64,000 nucleotides of DNA from Scilla litardierei (Eukaryota; Streptophyta; Magnoliopsida; Asparagales; Asparagaceae), in assembly GCA_030789695.1 (NCBI GenBank), contig CM061136.1, forward strand, positions 129,494,648 through 129,558,647, in the 5' to 3' direction. Below are positions 11,930-22,350 of the stretch, one piece after another. The notes beneath the pieces are model-generated. The model saw nothing but the letters and a program-made list of their open reading frames with translations, was not told the DNA's origin and ran no database searches. Made by a program: the position numbers and the translations under genes. The number at the start of each line of letters is the position of its first letter. Positions within the stretch are counted from its first letter, which is position 1.

Positions 11930-12150
11930 CCACAAAGAGAAGTGAATACAAATCCCACAAGGGGATACCTCACCAAGAGGATTTTGTCCTACATAAGGAC
12001 CCAACCAACCTTAAACGAGGGTCAAGACTCCCACCTAGAGAATCACTAACTCCCACTCAGAGAATTAGAGTTAGCCCTACACTAAGACACCAAACTCCCA
12101 CAAAGAGAGTTATTCCCACTAAGAGAATATCTAATTCCCACAAAGAGAAT
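11930..12150. repeat. Short CCCACAAAGAGAAT-type repeats in the LTR leader
   Basis: Seven or more imperfect copies of a 15-25 bp word (TCCCACAAAGAGAATTAG, TCCCACTCAGAGAATTAG, TTCCCACTAAGAGAATAT) lie downstream of the TATA box in the minus direction, in the R/U5 part that would be transcribed. They may form local RNA structure; function is unknown. Confidence 0.7.
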
Positions 12151-12616
12151 TAGGATTTCGAAACAAAAACAAAACGAAACACTTACTTATGCCTTGATAT
12201 GATCTTACCAATACGATGAAGAAGGCATGCAAGTGAATGACCAAGTGCTTGAGATAGCTTTGATTGCACTTGATGATCTTTCTCTCTTCTAGGAATGAAT
12301 CCTAACACTTCTCACATGAGTGTATGAAATGAAGAGAAGAAAGATGTTCTCCAAGAAAGGAATGAGATTGAAATCCCTTGGAGAAATTCCCTAGAGCTTA
12401 GATGCTATATCATAAGAATGAAGCTCTAATTAGGGAATGTGGGAGGAGTGGCTTAGAGAAGAGATTAAATGATCTTCTATGAATTCCTAACCCTTTCAAG
12501 AGTTCTAAAAGAACTAAGCCAATCCCTATATATATGAAGCCAAGAAGAGCCTATAAACACAGCCAAAACCCCAAAGGGAAGAAATCTGCAACGGCTAGAT
12601 TTTGACAGTTTACGGC

Positions 12617-13271
12617 ATGAACAGTCGACTGATGATCATTAGACAGTCGACTGATCAACGGCTAGAAAATATCCCAACGGCTATAATCTGAGCCAGGACA
12701 GTCGACTGTAGAAGACTACACAGGCGACTGTAAAGCAGACAGTCGACTGTATATCCTTCATCAGGCGACTGCAGCAGGGATGGACAAGAAACAGAGAGAT
12801 GCATCTTACTCCCAGTATGCATACAGGCGACTGAAGACCAAAGTACAGTCGACTGTAAAATAGACAGGAAACTGTATATCCATCATCAGTAGACTGTTGC
12901 AGAGGAGGGAAGTAAAACAGAGAGAGATGCATATTTCGCACTAACGCCTTTCAGACGACTGATAGCCATTTCACAGGCGACTGTAAATATACATGCGACT
13001 GTAAAAACAGCAACATGTGACTGTCTTGCAAATTGGGATGAAGCCCAGAAAATGCAAGAAGCGCACAGGAGACTGTCGATCAATTCACGGGCGACTGTAA
13101 GAGTACAGGCGACTGCAAATTGAACATCAGTTGACTGATGCGAAATGCTCAAGATGAGTCAATAGAAAAGTTGACTTGAGCAGTGCATCACAGTCGACTG
13201 TAGAAGGCTCGACAGACGACTGGAAATCACACAGTCGACTGTAAAACCTTCAGCAGTCGACTGCAGGAGAG
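12617..13271. repeat. Array of CAGTCGACTG palindromic words in the solo LTR
   Basis: About 22 copies of the ten-base word CAGTCGACTG in 655 bp; eight are the perfect palindrome, and the rest are one-base variants, most often CAGGCGACTG, which breaks the symmetry. Copies are usually followed by TA and separated by 10-45 unique bases. The array ends about 80 bp upstream of the TATA box in the minus direction, so it occupies the promoter-proximal U3. Confidence 0.9.
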
Positions 13272-14216
13272 CCAGAGACTCCAAATGAGTCTTTGGGCTA
13301 GATGAACCTATTGGGTTGGATTCTATGATAATCCTAAGGCTCACTAAGATGGTTAAAAGCAAATGCAAGAGAGTATGACCATCTATCAAGGCATTACAAT
13401 AATCCTAGACTCAAAAAGAGAAATGCAAGTAAATGAAATTACATGGATTACAAATTGCATCTCCTAGAGTCTAAGTCTTCAAGCTCACTATACCTTGATG
13501 CTCTCCATCATCTCCAAACTTTGGCACTCCTTGATGAGCTTCCCTTCATCAAGCTCCAAGCTTTGACAATGCTTCTCTAGATGTACATCCATCATCATGC
13601 TCCAAGCTTTGGCTTCATTAGATGATCTTCATGACGTCATCCAAGCTTGAGCACTCCATCACTCTTAGAGGTCTTTAAGATATCCCTTGTAATATCCTCC
13701 AAGTCTTATGCTTTGTCTCATTAACATATAATCATTAAGATAAACTGAGACTAAAACATAAGATTGATTAGCACACTAACATAATGTATTGATCATCATC
13801 AAAACAACGTTAGTTTTGAACTCAAGAACTAACAGATGCTTCTGAATGTGTTTACATGTTGTAATACTAGATTTCTAACGTGGTGGCCCATATACCATCT
13901 TCTTTAGTCCAAGATTTTAAACAATTTCATCTACGGGTCGTCCGAACTCGATCTTCTCATTGCACTTAGGAAGGTAAGTCAAAAGTTTTAATTCACATCC
14001 ACTCTGACATTTTTGCCTCTCAGGCACATTTATCTTAGTGATGTTACGTCTTTCTTTCATCTGATCATTCTATTTATATTCCAAAGTAGAAGCACCGTCT
14101 CACCTAAGTTAGAGAAAATCTATGTAAGAAGAAATGATGGCGCTCGAGCAGGATGGTAATGGGACTCAATGCACTCTCTCGTTGCAGAGAAATATGTAGG
14201 ATGTCATGAGTTTGAA

Positions 14217-14313
14217 CATGGTTTGAGAACTCGGTTTCGGTTTGAGTCGTTGGAAAATTTTTAGGTTTCACATAGTTTCGTCCATTCGTCTTGAGTTTCA
14301 TTTTGGTTTTATA

Positions 14314-14356
<43 letters not shown>

Positions 14357-14752
14357 ATAGCAATGTATTTATAATAATTTTTTCAGAATTTTTGTGAATT
14401 TTAAATTTTAAATAAAATTTTAGATTTATAATTTTTAGAATTTTAATAAATATTTTTATGTATATAGTTCAAATAGATTCATGTATTTAAATAAATACAA
14501 ACTGATATCTTATTAAAAAATGATGTTTCGGTTGAAATTGGTCGAGACCCAAAATTGATCGAAACCTAGCAGAATAGAGTGAACCAAAACCACATGGTTT
14601 CGTCCGAAATTGACTGAAACCATACCAAATGGTTTCGGCCAAAACCGGGCGAAACCGAATGAAACTGGACAAAACCGAGTTTTAGCAGCACTTTCATCGC
14701 GTCCATCTTTGAAACGGAAACCAAATGGCTGAAACCAAGAGGTTTCAGCCGA
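14217..14752. mobile_element. hAT-type MITE, GGTTTCGG family, copy D
   Basis: Starts CATGGTTTGAGAACTCGG, the same terminus as the other copies of this family, and carries many GGTTTCGG and CCGAAAC words on both sides of an AT-rich core with a (TA)n run. The right end is degraded (GCCGAATCCTCATTC) and no 8-bp duplication could be matched, so that boundary is approximate. Confidence 0.6.
14317..14354. repeat. (AT)n microsatellite
   Basis: An uninterrupted run of about 18 AT dinucleotides in the core of MITE copy D. Confidence 0.95.
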
Positions 14753-14821
14753 ATCCTCATTCTTTTTAATAGTTAAGTTATGTCAGCAGTCCCTTGCTAG
14801 ACCAAAAGGTCACTTTGTAGA

Positions 14822-15186
14822 TGATATGATTGGAGATAGATTTGGGCAAAAATTAGGGCAAGATGAGATTTTTATTAATATTTTTCGTGAAACCACAAGA
14901 TTTGAACTCAATTCGAGAGAGATGTCACTCTCCCAATAACCTAGGACTAGCTAATCTAGATAATTACTAATACTCTTTCACAATTTTTTTCATAATCTCC
15001 CTCTGATTTCCCTGCACCTATTTATAATAAACTCTCCTTAATGAGACACCGCCCCGCCTCTGACCTAGGGTTTTGAGCTGCTACCCTGAAATTACAGAAT
15101 TGCCACACCGTCGTGAAAGTACAGAATTGCCACTCCGCCTTAAAATTACATATTACCACTCCCTTATTTTGCCCCCGATCATATCA
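14822..15186 (-). repeat. Possible small solo LTR, gypsy type
   Basis: A 365-bp stretch with ends TGATATGAT and, inverted, TGATATGAT. In the minus direction it holds a TATAAATAGG box and closes with a segment resembling the U5 of the nearby short gypsy LTRs. No convincing target duplication was found (GTAGA versus TTACT), so it may be a fragment rather than a clean solo LTR. Confidence 0.4.
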
Positions 15187-15479
15187 TTACTAACATACCA
15201 AAGCGACACCTTGTCCGCATGGTGAAATTCCAAACAGATGTGCTAGATTGCTCACGGCCTTGTCGAAACCCGAGCTGCATCCCCCAAGCTCGCGAAAACC
15301 TTGGTTGCCTCCCCAAATCTTATAGGAACCCAGGAGGCCTCCATCACCATCAAAATCATAAACCAGTCGCCCCTGGAATGCGAAAAGCATGTGTCACCCA
15401 TCCCCTTATGCGCGGAGCCATTGCGGGAAAAAAAATCGCCACCGGCGCACTCGTAATCGATTTGTGAGGCACTTGTAAT

Positions 15480-15788
15480 CTTCTCTCTTGGAGAGTTTGA
15501 TTACTGGAAATCTAAGCACGGATTAGGACTGGACGTAGCACACGGTAGTGTAAACTAGGATAAAATACTTTGTCTTTGCACTTGCTCATTGTCTCTATCG
15601 CTATCTCTTATTTGCATATTGTATTTGTTTCTGATGTGTATTTATTATCTTGCAAATAGTTGAGATTTGTTGATTACGTCCCAAGAGAGGTAACACTCAT
15701 TGGATGGACTAAAGTTTTAAATTATGATTTTTTTTATAACACTACTCATTCCCCTAGTGTTTACTTGCCATCTACAGGATCCCCAACA
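15480..15788 (+). repeat. 3' part of a SIRE-like 5' LTR
   Basis: Contains the SIRE/Maximus U5 wording: TTGGAGAGTTTGATTACTGG, then GGACTGGACGTAGC, AAACTAGGATAAAA, then a decayed CTCATTCCCCTAGTG block corresponding to the CTATTCACCCCCTCTAG segment, ending AACA directly before the primer site. Upstream (15187-15480) the homology is unclear. Confidence 0.6.
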
Positions 15789-15790
15789 CA

Positions 15791-15802
15791 TGGCATTAGA
15801 GC
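15791..15802 (+). other. Primer binding site, initiator tRNA-Met (decayed)
   Basis: TGGCATTAGAGC differs at two positions from TGGTATCAGAGC, the standard complement to plant initiator tRNA-Met. It sits two bases after the LTR end and is followed by GAGAC as in SIRE elements. Confidence 0.7.
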
Positions 15803-15820
15803 GAGACATATCTACTCCCA

Positions 15821-16903
15821 AGATTTGATGGCTCCAACTACTTGTTTGGAAAAGAATGATGTTGGGTTACATTGAATTCCTCAACAGCAATGCATGGAGT
15901 TTTGTGGACTTTCCATACCACAAACCAATGACACACACATCACATTGGACGAGCCGAGAGATTGACATGGAAATACTGCATGCAAAGGTAACGAACGTTT
16001 TATTATGTAATATTGATGAGATGGTCTTTGAGTATGTTTAAGAAGCTATAATTGCATATCAAATTTGGAGACTGCTTAAGGATAACTACGAAGAGGAGTC
16101 CAATGAAGAGGACTCAATATTCAATAAGCCATGCTACACCGCACAACAGAAGAGTGACTCATAATCAGATGATTCTGATGAAGACGAAGAAGAAAGAGTG
16201 GATGATGACATACACCTTGCCTAATGGGGCATCAGGTAAACTCAACTCTGAAACTGAATCTGATTCAAATTCTGATATAGATGATGGTCAACCAGAGAAT
16301 GCTTTTAAATTGTTATATAAAAAGCATAAGAAGCTTTTATGTGATTTTTGAAAATTGAAGAAGAATTATAAAAAAAATTAGAAGATAGTCATAATATTTT
16401 GCTTCATGATCATGACAAACTAAAAGTTGAGCATGATTACGCTTATTTGAAAAAGCATGCTATTACTATTGCTAAATTGAATGATTGCAATGATATTGAT
16501 ACTAGAATTAACGTGCGTGCTAGTGATATTGCATCTAGTAGAGTAAAGAATAAAGAGTTTGTCCTTAAGCTTGATAATACCAAGAGTAATACTATTGTTA
16601 AGACTATTCTTTCATGGTATGATTTTAGAGATGTTGCTAAAATTAATCATGTTAATAATCATGCTAAAAATCAATTGCATGCAAATCATAATTTATGCTT
16701 TTATGTATGGTAGATATGCACATAATAATAGACCCAATGCTTACAATGTTCATTGTAAACATTTGGATAAATCTCGTGCTAGAAATCATGTTAGAATTGA
16801 TTTGCGTAATAAGATATGGATTCCAAAGAATTTGAATGATATTGATAGACATGCATATATTAACAATATTGTAAAGAATATGAATGAATTTTATGGTTCC
16901 TAA
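15821..16903 (+). pseudogene. SIRE-type gag pseudogene
   Basis: The first frame reads RFDGSNYLFGKE and LNSNAWSFVDF, matching the start of Copia/SIRE gag (FDGTNYxxWK...). A following segment is acidic (SETESDSNSDIDDGQ). The last frame gives KIWIPKNLN, a relic of the region downstream of the zinc knuckle. At least four frame changes separate these pieces, and the zinc knuckle cysteines are lost. The function in a live element would be virus-like particle formation. Confidence 0.65.
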
Positions 16904-17149
16904 TAGTTGATTTATTTTGAACCCATTTTTGTAGAATACCCTTTGGTTATATGCTTAGTTTATTGGTACCTTAGTTTAAATAAAATTAGAATCTTATTTG
17001 ACTTGATTAGAATAATTTGTTTACTTGAGCAGTTAGACAAATTTATGCTTAATTAGATGTTTGATAATATAAGGATCATATAGATTCAATTGTATATATG
17101 TCACATATGTTGGCTAATGACTATTTGCTTAACTGCAACCCATTCTTTG

Positions 17150-17245
17150 TCAGTCAGCCAACTAGCCGACTAGTGCAGGTTGATTAGCCGACTATTTATC
17201 AACTAGTCGCCTAGTCAATATGTACTAGCCGACTAGCTGATGTTA
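17150..17245. repeat. Array of AGCCGACTAG words between the two ORFs
   Basis: Four copies of a word related to TAGCCGACTAG (one as AGTCGCCTAGTC) within 90 bp, upstream of the second ORF of the SIRE-like element. The style, a short near-palindromic word with CGA at its core repeated at irregular spacing, is like the arrays in the two LTRs at 1425-1862 and 12617-13271, but with a different word. Confidence 0.6.
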
Positions 17246-17603
17246 CTTTAGCTTTCAGCTTTCAAACTGTTTCGGGTTTTGACTGTTTTTATTGGGTTTC
17301 ATGTATTCTTTTAAGTCAACCCGTGTACCGAGTGGGTTTATGACTTAAACCCACTAAGGAAAATTCAATCCTAGCCTTCCTTTGATGATCATATGGCTTA
17401 TAATCATGCATCTCTTCATCAAAACATCATGTGATCTAATCCTAGCCCCTCTTTTCCCCTAAGCTATTCGACTATTCCTCTCTTCTCCTCTGTGCTGCCA
17501 AAAACCCATAAAGATGAAATCTTTCTAGGTATAATTTCTTCTTCTATTGATTTCTATATTTTGAGCCCTAATTTCAATCACAGCTCTCATTTCTCTAAAT
17601 ATC

Positions 17604-18648
17604 ATGCCTAAAAGAGTTAGAACTGCATCTCAACCCTCATCTTCCAGAGATTCATGCGATTCATTTCATATATATCTTAAGGATCCTTCATTAGAAGATG
17701 AGTATTTGAAATATGTTAGGGATAAGATCATGTGCAAAAGATTTATCAAATTTGAAGAACTTGTGGATTATGTCATCCCGTAAATTTTTGAGTTCCCATC
17801 TTCATGATATATTTATTTATCGCAATAGGTACAATTGTTACCCTAAGATTGTGTTGCTATTCTATACACATCTAGAGAAAATTAGTTAACACAAAATCAA
17901 AAGTTTTGTGAAATGCGTTGATATCAAGCTAACCCCTAGGAAACTTAAGTAGAATTTTCAATGTCCCTTGCAATGGTCTTCCCTTGAATGAGATGCCACA
18001 CAATGACCCTGAAATCCTTGCTAGATTTTTATTGATCCCACACAATCTATTATGTCTAGTGTGTTGTTAAATTCTATGCGCCCTGAAGCTAGAGTAATTG
18101 CACGTACTTTATCATACAATCTGATTCAAAAGATATGCAGCTTTAGTCAGGTTTCCATGGATGTGGCTAAGTGTGTTAATGCACGATATGGCCAAATTAA
18201 GATCAATTGGACTCAAATCTTCTTTGATAATCTTGTTAGAACTTCCTATCGTTCCATCTATCATGGTTGTCTTCTCAGCAGAATCTTCGAACATTTTGGT
18301 GTCACTCTTGATTCAAAAACCGATGTCTTACCTCTTAATGTCCGCATTGATAGATCGATTCTTTCTAGGATGCATCTTGACAACGAACCCCGTCGTAAAC
18401 CTCCACCTCCCTCCACGCCTCCTTCATCTGGTCCTCCTCCTCATGCCCAACCCTCAGATATTCAAAGGATGTTGGAGATGCAACCCTCAGATATTCAAAG
18501 GATGTTGGAGATGCAGCAAGTCATCATGGAAAAAATGGGTAGAAGTCAGTTGGATCAACATTCTTACTTTAACCTCATCCTTGATAGGCAAGAAGAATTC
18601 AAGGAGGAATTCCGTACTAAGAATTTTGGTCATCCTCCTCAAGAATGA
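17604..18648 (+). pseudogene. Putative plant transposon protein (PF20167-like), broken
   Basis: An ATG at 17604 starts MPKRVRTASQPSSS and continues into the family's helical N-terminus before a TAA at 17781-17783. After a broken stretch the C-terminal half is open from 18052 to 18648 (198 residues) and contains the family's hallmark segment around residues 60-86: W..IFFDNLVRTSYR, SIYHGCLLSRIFEHFG. A Pro-rich linker follows, then a duplicated 11-residue unit (QPSDIQRMLEM twice) and a Gln-rich coiled-coil-like tail. Proteins of this family are found inside plant LTR elements and their role is unknown. Frame breaks make this copy a pseudogene. Confidence 0.65.
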
Positions 18649-19392
18649 AGCTTGATTATGTAGTTTGGTTGCATGGATATGTATGTATTTAAGATGTTTA
18701 TCGCCGATGTGATGTATTGTGATGATCCATGTTTGGAAAAGTATGTATATACTTTTATGGTTATGTGTTGTATCAAACTATTGAAGCTATAACCTTTGTA
18801 TTGTGATGGATTCCTTATTTAATTTCATTTTGATATATCATCTCTATGATGGATTGAGTGTTAACTCTATGCATGTCTTTTAACCATCTTATGCTCTTGA
18901 GTGATATATGGTTTTATCTTGATCTATATTGATGGATATTGGTGAATTGATATATTGACAAGTCTTTATGAAATATGTTTATTAACTATTGTATCATAAT
19001 TACACATATGGTATCATATTGCCCACACATTGTTTATTAACGCATGGAAACCTCCCCTCGTGTTCCTCCTGGTAGTCTCTGTAGTCTCCCCCAAACTCTT
19101 CAGGGCGTCCCTCATGAGTACGTGGTGGTGGTCGCCTTCTGTCATTGTCATTGCTGTATCGAGGGTCGAGAGGATCCCGAAACCCTTCCACAGTCATCAT
19201 ACTCCTGAAAAATTCTCGGGTCATAACCATCATCGTAACCATACGCCGGGTGCTCCGAATAGGGCTGAAAATCTCCGACAAGCCCCCCCACTCCCATGCG
19301 ATGCTCCAAACCCTCCGCGGGAGGGGTTTCCCTGTTCGGCGGGGCCACGACGGCCCTGGAAAGGGACCGTCAGGCTCTGTCGGTGGTTGTCC

Positions 19393-19872
19393 TCAGCGGC
19401 CATGCCGCTGCTCGGTCGGGCCCGTTGGGGCCTGCGGTGCTTTGTCGGGCCCCCAGAGCCCCGTGGGAGGGGCCCAAGGGCCTACCGAGGGCCATGGGGC
19501 CTGCAACTTCCTGGGAGGGTGCCACCGGCCCCCCTGCTTGCTGCCGCGCCGTCGGGAACTTCTGCTCGGGCCACCGACCTCCTGGCGATGTTCCTCCACC
19601 TCTGATCCGCTATCCTCTGGATCCGTGAACCTCCAATCTTCTGATTCCTTTGCCATGTACTTCACCTTGTCCAAAGGTGGCTCCTTTGTCACTGTTTTAG
19701 GGTTCGCGTTCTCTCCTTTCAATTGCATCGAGATCTCTCCAAGTTGGAATATGATTTGTGCTAGGGCTTCGCCGTGTTGCTTCAACTGTCCCCCATGATC
19801 CGTTAGGGTTTCTTTCATGCTCATGACCTCACCCTTAATGCCATCGATCTCTTCCGTCAATTTCTCCTCCAT
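19393..19872 (-). pseudogene. gag N-terminal part, gypsy, frame-broken
   Basis: MEEKLTEEIDGIKGEVMSMK starts a coiled-coil-type N-terminus of about 60 residues, then an acidic segment (EDWRFTDPEDSGSEVEE), then a Gly/Pro/Arg-rich GC-heavy insert. Another frame continues (RPEEFGGDYRDYQEEHEG, about 19045-19130) toward the junction. In the sister element the same order leads to a gag core and zinc knuckle, which are missing here. Confidence 0.6.
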
Positions 19873-19938
19873 CGCATCGAGATCCGATCTTGGGATCTCG
19901 TAGCCGCCGCCATGGATCGACGTGCTCTGATACTAAAA

Positions 19939-20313
19939 TGATAGGACTTCGACGAGACTGAAATTTATTTGAATAAAAATGAATAAAATCGGAATTTTTA
20001 TTAGATAAATAGGCTACAAATAAGAGTAAACCTTCTCTCCCAAGACGTCGATTGATAAGGGACGTCTACACCTTTCCCGGAGAACACGAAGAACTATCTT
20101 TCTCTCATACAATAATCAAAATTAGCATAATCCCAAAACCGGCTGCTAATCCTAGCCTATTAATCATCCCCCTGCTCTCTAATTACAAGTTTGCCATTAT
20201 TAATAATAATAAATAGAAATAGGAGGTAGAGAATTGCGAAAACGCCCCTTTAGGACTTTGGCATGGGCCGGTCTCTCCCCTTGGTGCGCTGCTTGTACAC
20301 GAGGAGCCCATCA
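19939..20313 (-). repeat. 5' LTR of the truncated gypsy element
   Basis: A 375-bp unit with ends TGATAGGACTT (plus strand, left) and GAGCCCATCA (right), adjacent to the primer site. TSD cannot be tested because the other end is lost. Confidence 0.6.
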
Positions 20314-21310
20314 AATTACTAGAGCTATATATACCTTAAAAATAGCTCGATGTTTCGAACATTGTTCTCAAGAATTTAGCACCAACTGATTGAGGACTCA
20401 CGTCAGATCAACAGCAGGTCATGAATACTAGATCTTTTATTATATGAAAGTCTTGGGTTTGAGCTGTGCTACATTGCCATCCCATTTGACAGATAAAAGG
20501 CTTAGATGTTAATGACAATGACATGCCATTTCAAAGTCAAAGAGAATAACTTAGGACTGAATGTTAAAGCATGATTCATGCAAAGGATCCCCCAAGGAGC
20601 CACACCACAAATCATGAGGTGAGATAAGAATGCTCAAAACTGATTAACACTTCTACTACACATCTTGGGAGTGCCAGTAGATTTACAAATGTTATGGTTG
20701 GTTGCATTTGGAAACTAATAGTTCAATATTATCTGACATATTTAAGTCATGCATTTGGACATCCTCGATTAATTCGCATATCAAACTTGCAAACTATTCA
20801 TGCACACGTTTGTCCAAATCCATTTGAATGTTACCTTGAAATAGCTTTTTATTGCTTTGAATATTAAAGAAATACAGTTACCAATCTAGACAATCAAGCA
20901 TACAAGTAGATATGTCATATGTGCTTGCCTATACTTTTCAGATACAATGGTATAACATAATACAAGGAGCCAAGGACATATAAAATCATTCTGCAATGAT
21001 ATAACATAGTACAAGGAGCCAAGGACATATAAAATCATTCTGCAATGGTATAACATAGTACAAGGAGCCAAGGACATATAAAATCATTCTGCTTTGCAAC
21101 CGAATAATGAAGTACGAGGCAAGCAAACTACACTATTTTATCTCCCCGTTTTAATTTCAACATTATAGACCCAACGAAATTATTAAAAAACTATTGTATT
21201 GAATCAAACTGACCAATGCTACCAGCAAAAGTTATTGGAAAGAGGAAGTACAATTATTTACTAAGTTCTATCTGCAAAGATTGAGATGGTTAAGAAGAAA
21301 TACTATCTAC
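20314..21310. other. Intron sequence with a 49-bp tandem repeat
   Basis: No gene seen. From about 20947 to 21091 the sequence TATAACATAGTACAAGGAGC and the following 29 bases are repeated three times with a period of 49 bp (starts 20951, 21000, 21049). The rest is AT-rich intron. Confidence 0.8.
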
Positions 21311-21400
21311 CTTCTCAGCTGAAATGCCCAACTCCTGTGCAAGGTTCTCCTTGATATCCCTAGAAGGAAGTTCATTCTTGGCAAATACTTGGCGTAGCTT
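21311..21400 (-). CDS. Homeodomain helix 1-2 exon, PHD-type homeobox protein
   Basis: A 90-bp exon of exactly 30 codons reading KLRQVFAKNELPSRDI then KENLAQELGISAEK, the helix 1-turn-helix 2 part of a homeodomain. Acceptor CATGACTAG (21404-21401, after a TTTCTTTTT tract) and donor GTAGATAG (21310 down) are on the minus strand. KLRQVFAxNELPSR and KENLxxELG are characteristic of plant PHD-finger homeodomain proteins (PRHA/PRH, HAZ1). It splices in phase 0 to the exon at 4378-4428. The upstream exon with the start of the homeodomain was not found up to 64000. Confidence 0.8.
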
Positions 21401-21971
21401 CTAGTCATGCACCGGAAAAAGAAATTGGTCATGATATATTACTTGGTACACTAGTAAGCAACTCAATTCAAATAGAAAAAATTCATAAATAATCAACTAC
21501 TCAACACAATAGAGAGCACCTAAGACCAACCTATAAACAACAATATGATCTCAACTCATGGCCAATCTATTCAGCATACAATTCAACGTAGAAGTCGAAT
21601 TTCAAATTTAATTTCCTATGGATGTTCATGTCCACTATTAGCTAAAAGCATCTACTTAGCCATTTCAATCTATATAAATGGTGACATATCCTCAACTTAA
21701 AACTCGTCATTTCAAAAGAAAGAAAACATGCTGGACACAATCTAACTAGTCATAAGGAGGGAAATCATAGATTTTCTTCTTCTTTTTCCACTTAAATTGG
21801 TGCTCTGTTTTGATATAGAAAATGGGAAATAATGAACAAATGGTTTCACTTACCGTCTGGATACATTAGTTAGATTATTAATAACTCCCCACCATTTAGG
21901 TCAACCGCCATCATTAAATCAAGTAAATTTTTGCTTTATAGAGAGCAGAAACAGAAAGATGTGTGTGTTTG

Positions 21972-22296
21972 TGTTAGGATCCAATATAAAGAGACAATTT
22001 TTATAGATAAAAAGTAGCAAAAACAAGATATTTGAGCACAAAAGAGGTGCGCTCTCCTCCCAAGACGCCGAAGAGGACTTCCGCACTCGTTTAATCTAAG
22101 ATCTAAACCTAAAGACGCTCAATAGAAAATATCCAATATCAAGCATAAAAATCCTAATGACGGCTAGCCCTTATTTATAAAAGAAACTAGGGTTTTCTTA
22201 GGCTAATGGGCGCGCGCATAAACACAAGGGAAAGGGGGGCGGCAGCCCACATGGGCCGGCCCATGCTTGGGCGGACATAGACCGCCAGGTCTATCA
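21972..22296 (-). repeat. 3' LTR of the gag-only element
   Basis: 325 bp with the same ends as the 5' LTR, preceded in the minus direction by the purine tract TTTGGGGGGAGTAT (22297-22310). Confidence 0.9.
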
Positions 22297-22350
22297 ATAC
22301 TCCCCCCAAAGAACCACCTTATCCTCAAGGTGGTGTAAGTCCCGACGGTA

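Larger units (their letters stand above)
11719..13834 (-). mobile_element. Solo LTR, SIRE/Maximus-like Copia
   Basis: A 2116-bp unit flanked by the perfect 5-bp duplication GATGC (11714-11718 and 13835-13839). In the minus direction it begins TGTTAGTTCTTGAG and carries TTTTGATGATGATCAATAC, typical of SIRE/Maximus LTR starts. It ends with the CTATTCACCCCCCTCTAG block followed by GGTCCCTTATA. The final CA has become TA. A TATA box (CATATATATAGGG, minus) is at about 12524-12536. With a single LTR and an intact duplication, it is the product of LTR-LTR recombination. Confidence 0.85.
15187..18960 (+). mobile_element. SIRE-like non-autonomous element with gag and a second ORF
   Basis: In order: the 3' part of a SIRE-like LTR (to 15788), an initiator-tRNA-Met primer site with two changes, a degenerate SIRE-type gag (15821-16903), a non-coding stretch with a GCCGACTAG word array, and a broken ORF of the 'putative plant transposon protein' family (17604-18648). 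No protease, integrase or reverse transcriptase was found. The 3' LTR is not visible. The right boundary near 19000 is where the next gypsy fragment begins. Confidence 0.6.
19030..20313 (-). mobile_element. Truncated gypsy element: 5' LTR plus gag N-terminal half
   Basis: Minus direction: LTR (20313-19939), a decayed initiator-Met primer site (TAGTATCAGAGC) at about 19925-19936, then gag starting at 19872. The element breaks off near 19030 within the Arg/Gly/Asp-rich part of gag; no pol and no 3' LTR follow. Layout and gag style match the complete element at 21972-24709, so the two are relatives. Confidence 0.7.
4429..21310 (-). other. 16.9-kb intron of the homeodomain gene
   Basis: Canonical GT (21310-21309) and AG (4430-4429) borders join two phase-0 homeodomain exons. 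Inside are at least eight transposon remnants, listed separately. Between 4435 and 7950 the sequence is AT-rich, with no ORF carrying recognisable motifs. Segments 5200-5500 and 6700-7100 look like ordinary intron, and a near-exact 46-bp repeat lies at about 5698-5790. Confidence 0.65.

Noticed and set aside
12617..13271. Regularly spaced short palindromes looking like a CRISPR array
   Set aside because: The repeats are 10 bp with irregular spacing and lie in the U3 of a plant solo LTR with target duplication; no cas genes and a eukaryotic context.
18998..20319. AATTAC next to both borders of the truncated gypsy fragment as a target duplication
   Set aside because: The left copy is not next to an LTR end; gag simply breaks off there. 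The match is probably chance.
20886..21077. ORF with repeated residues over the 49-bp tandem repeat
   Set aside because: 49 is not a multiple of three, so the repeat is read in a different frame each time; it is a by-product of the repeat.
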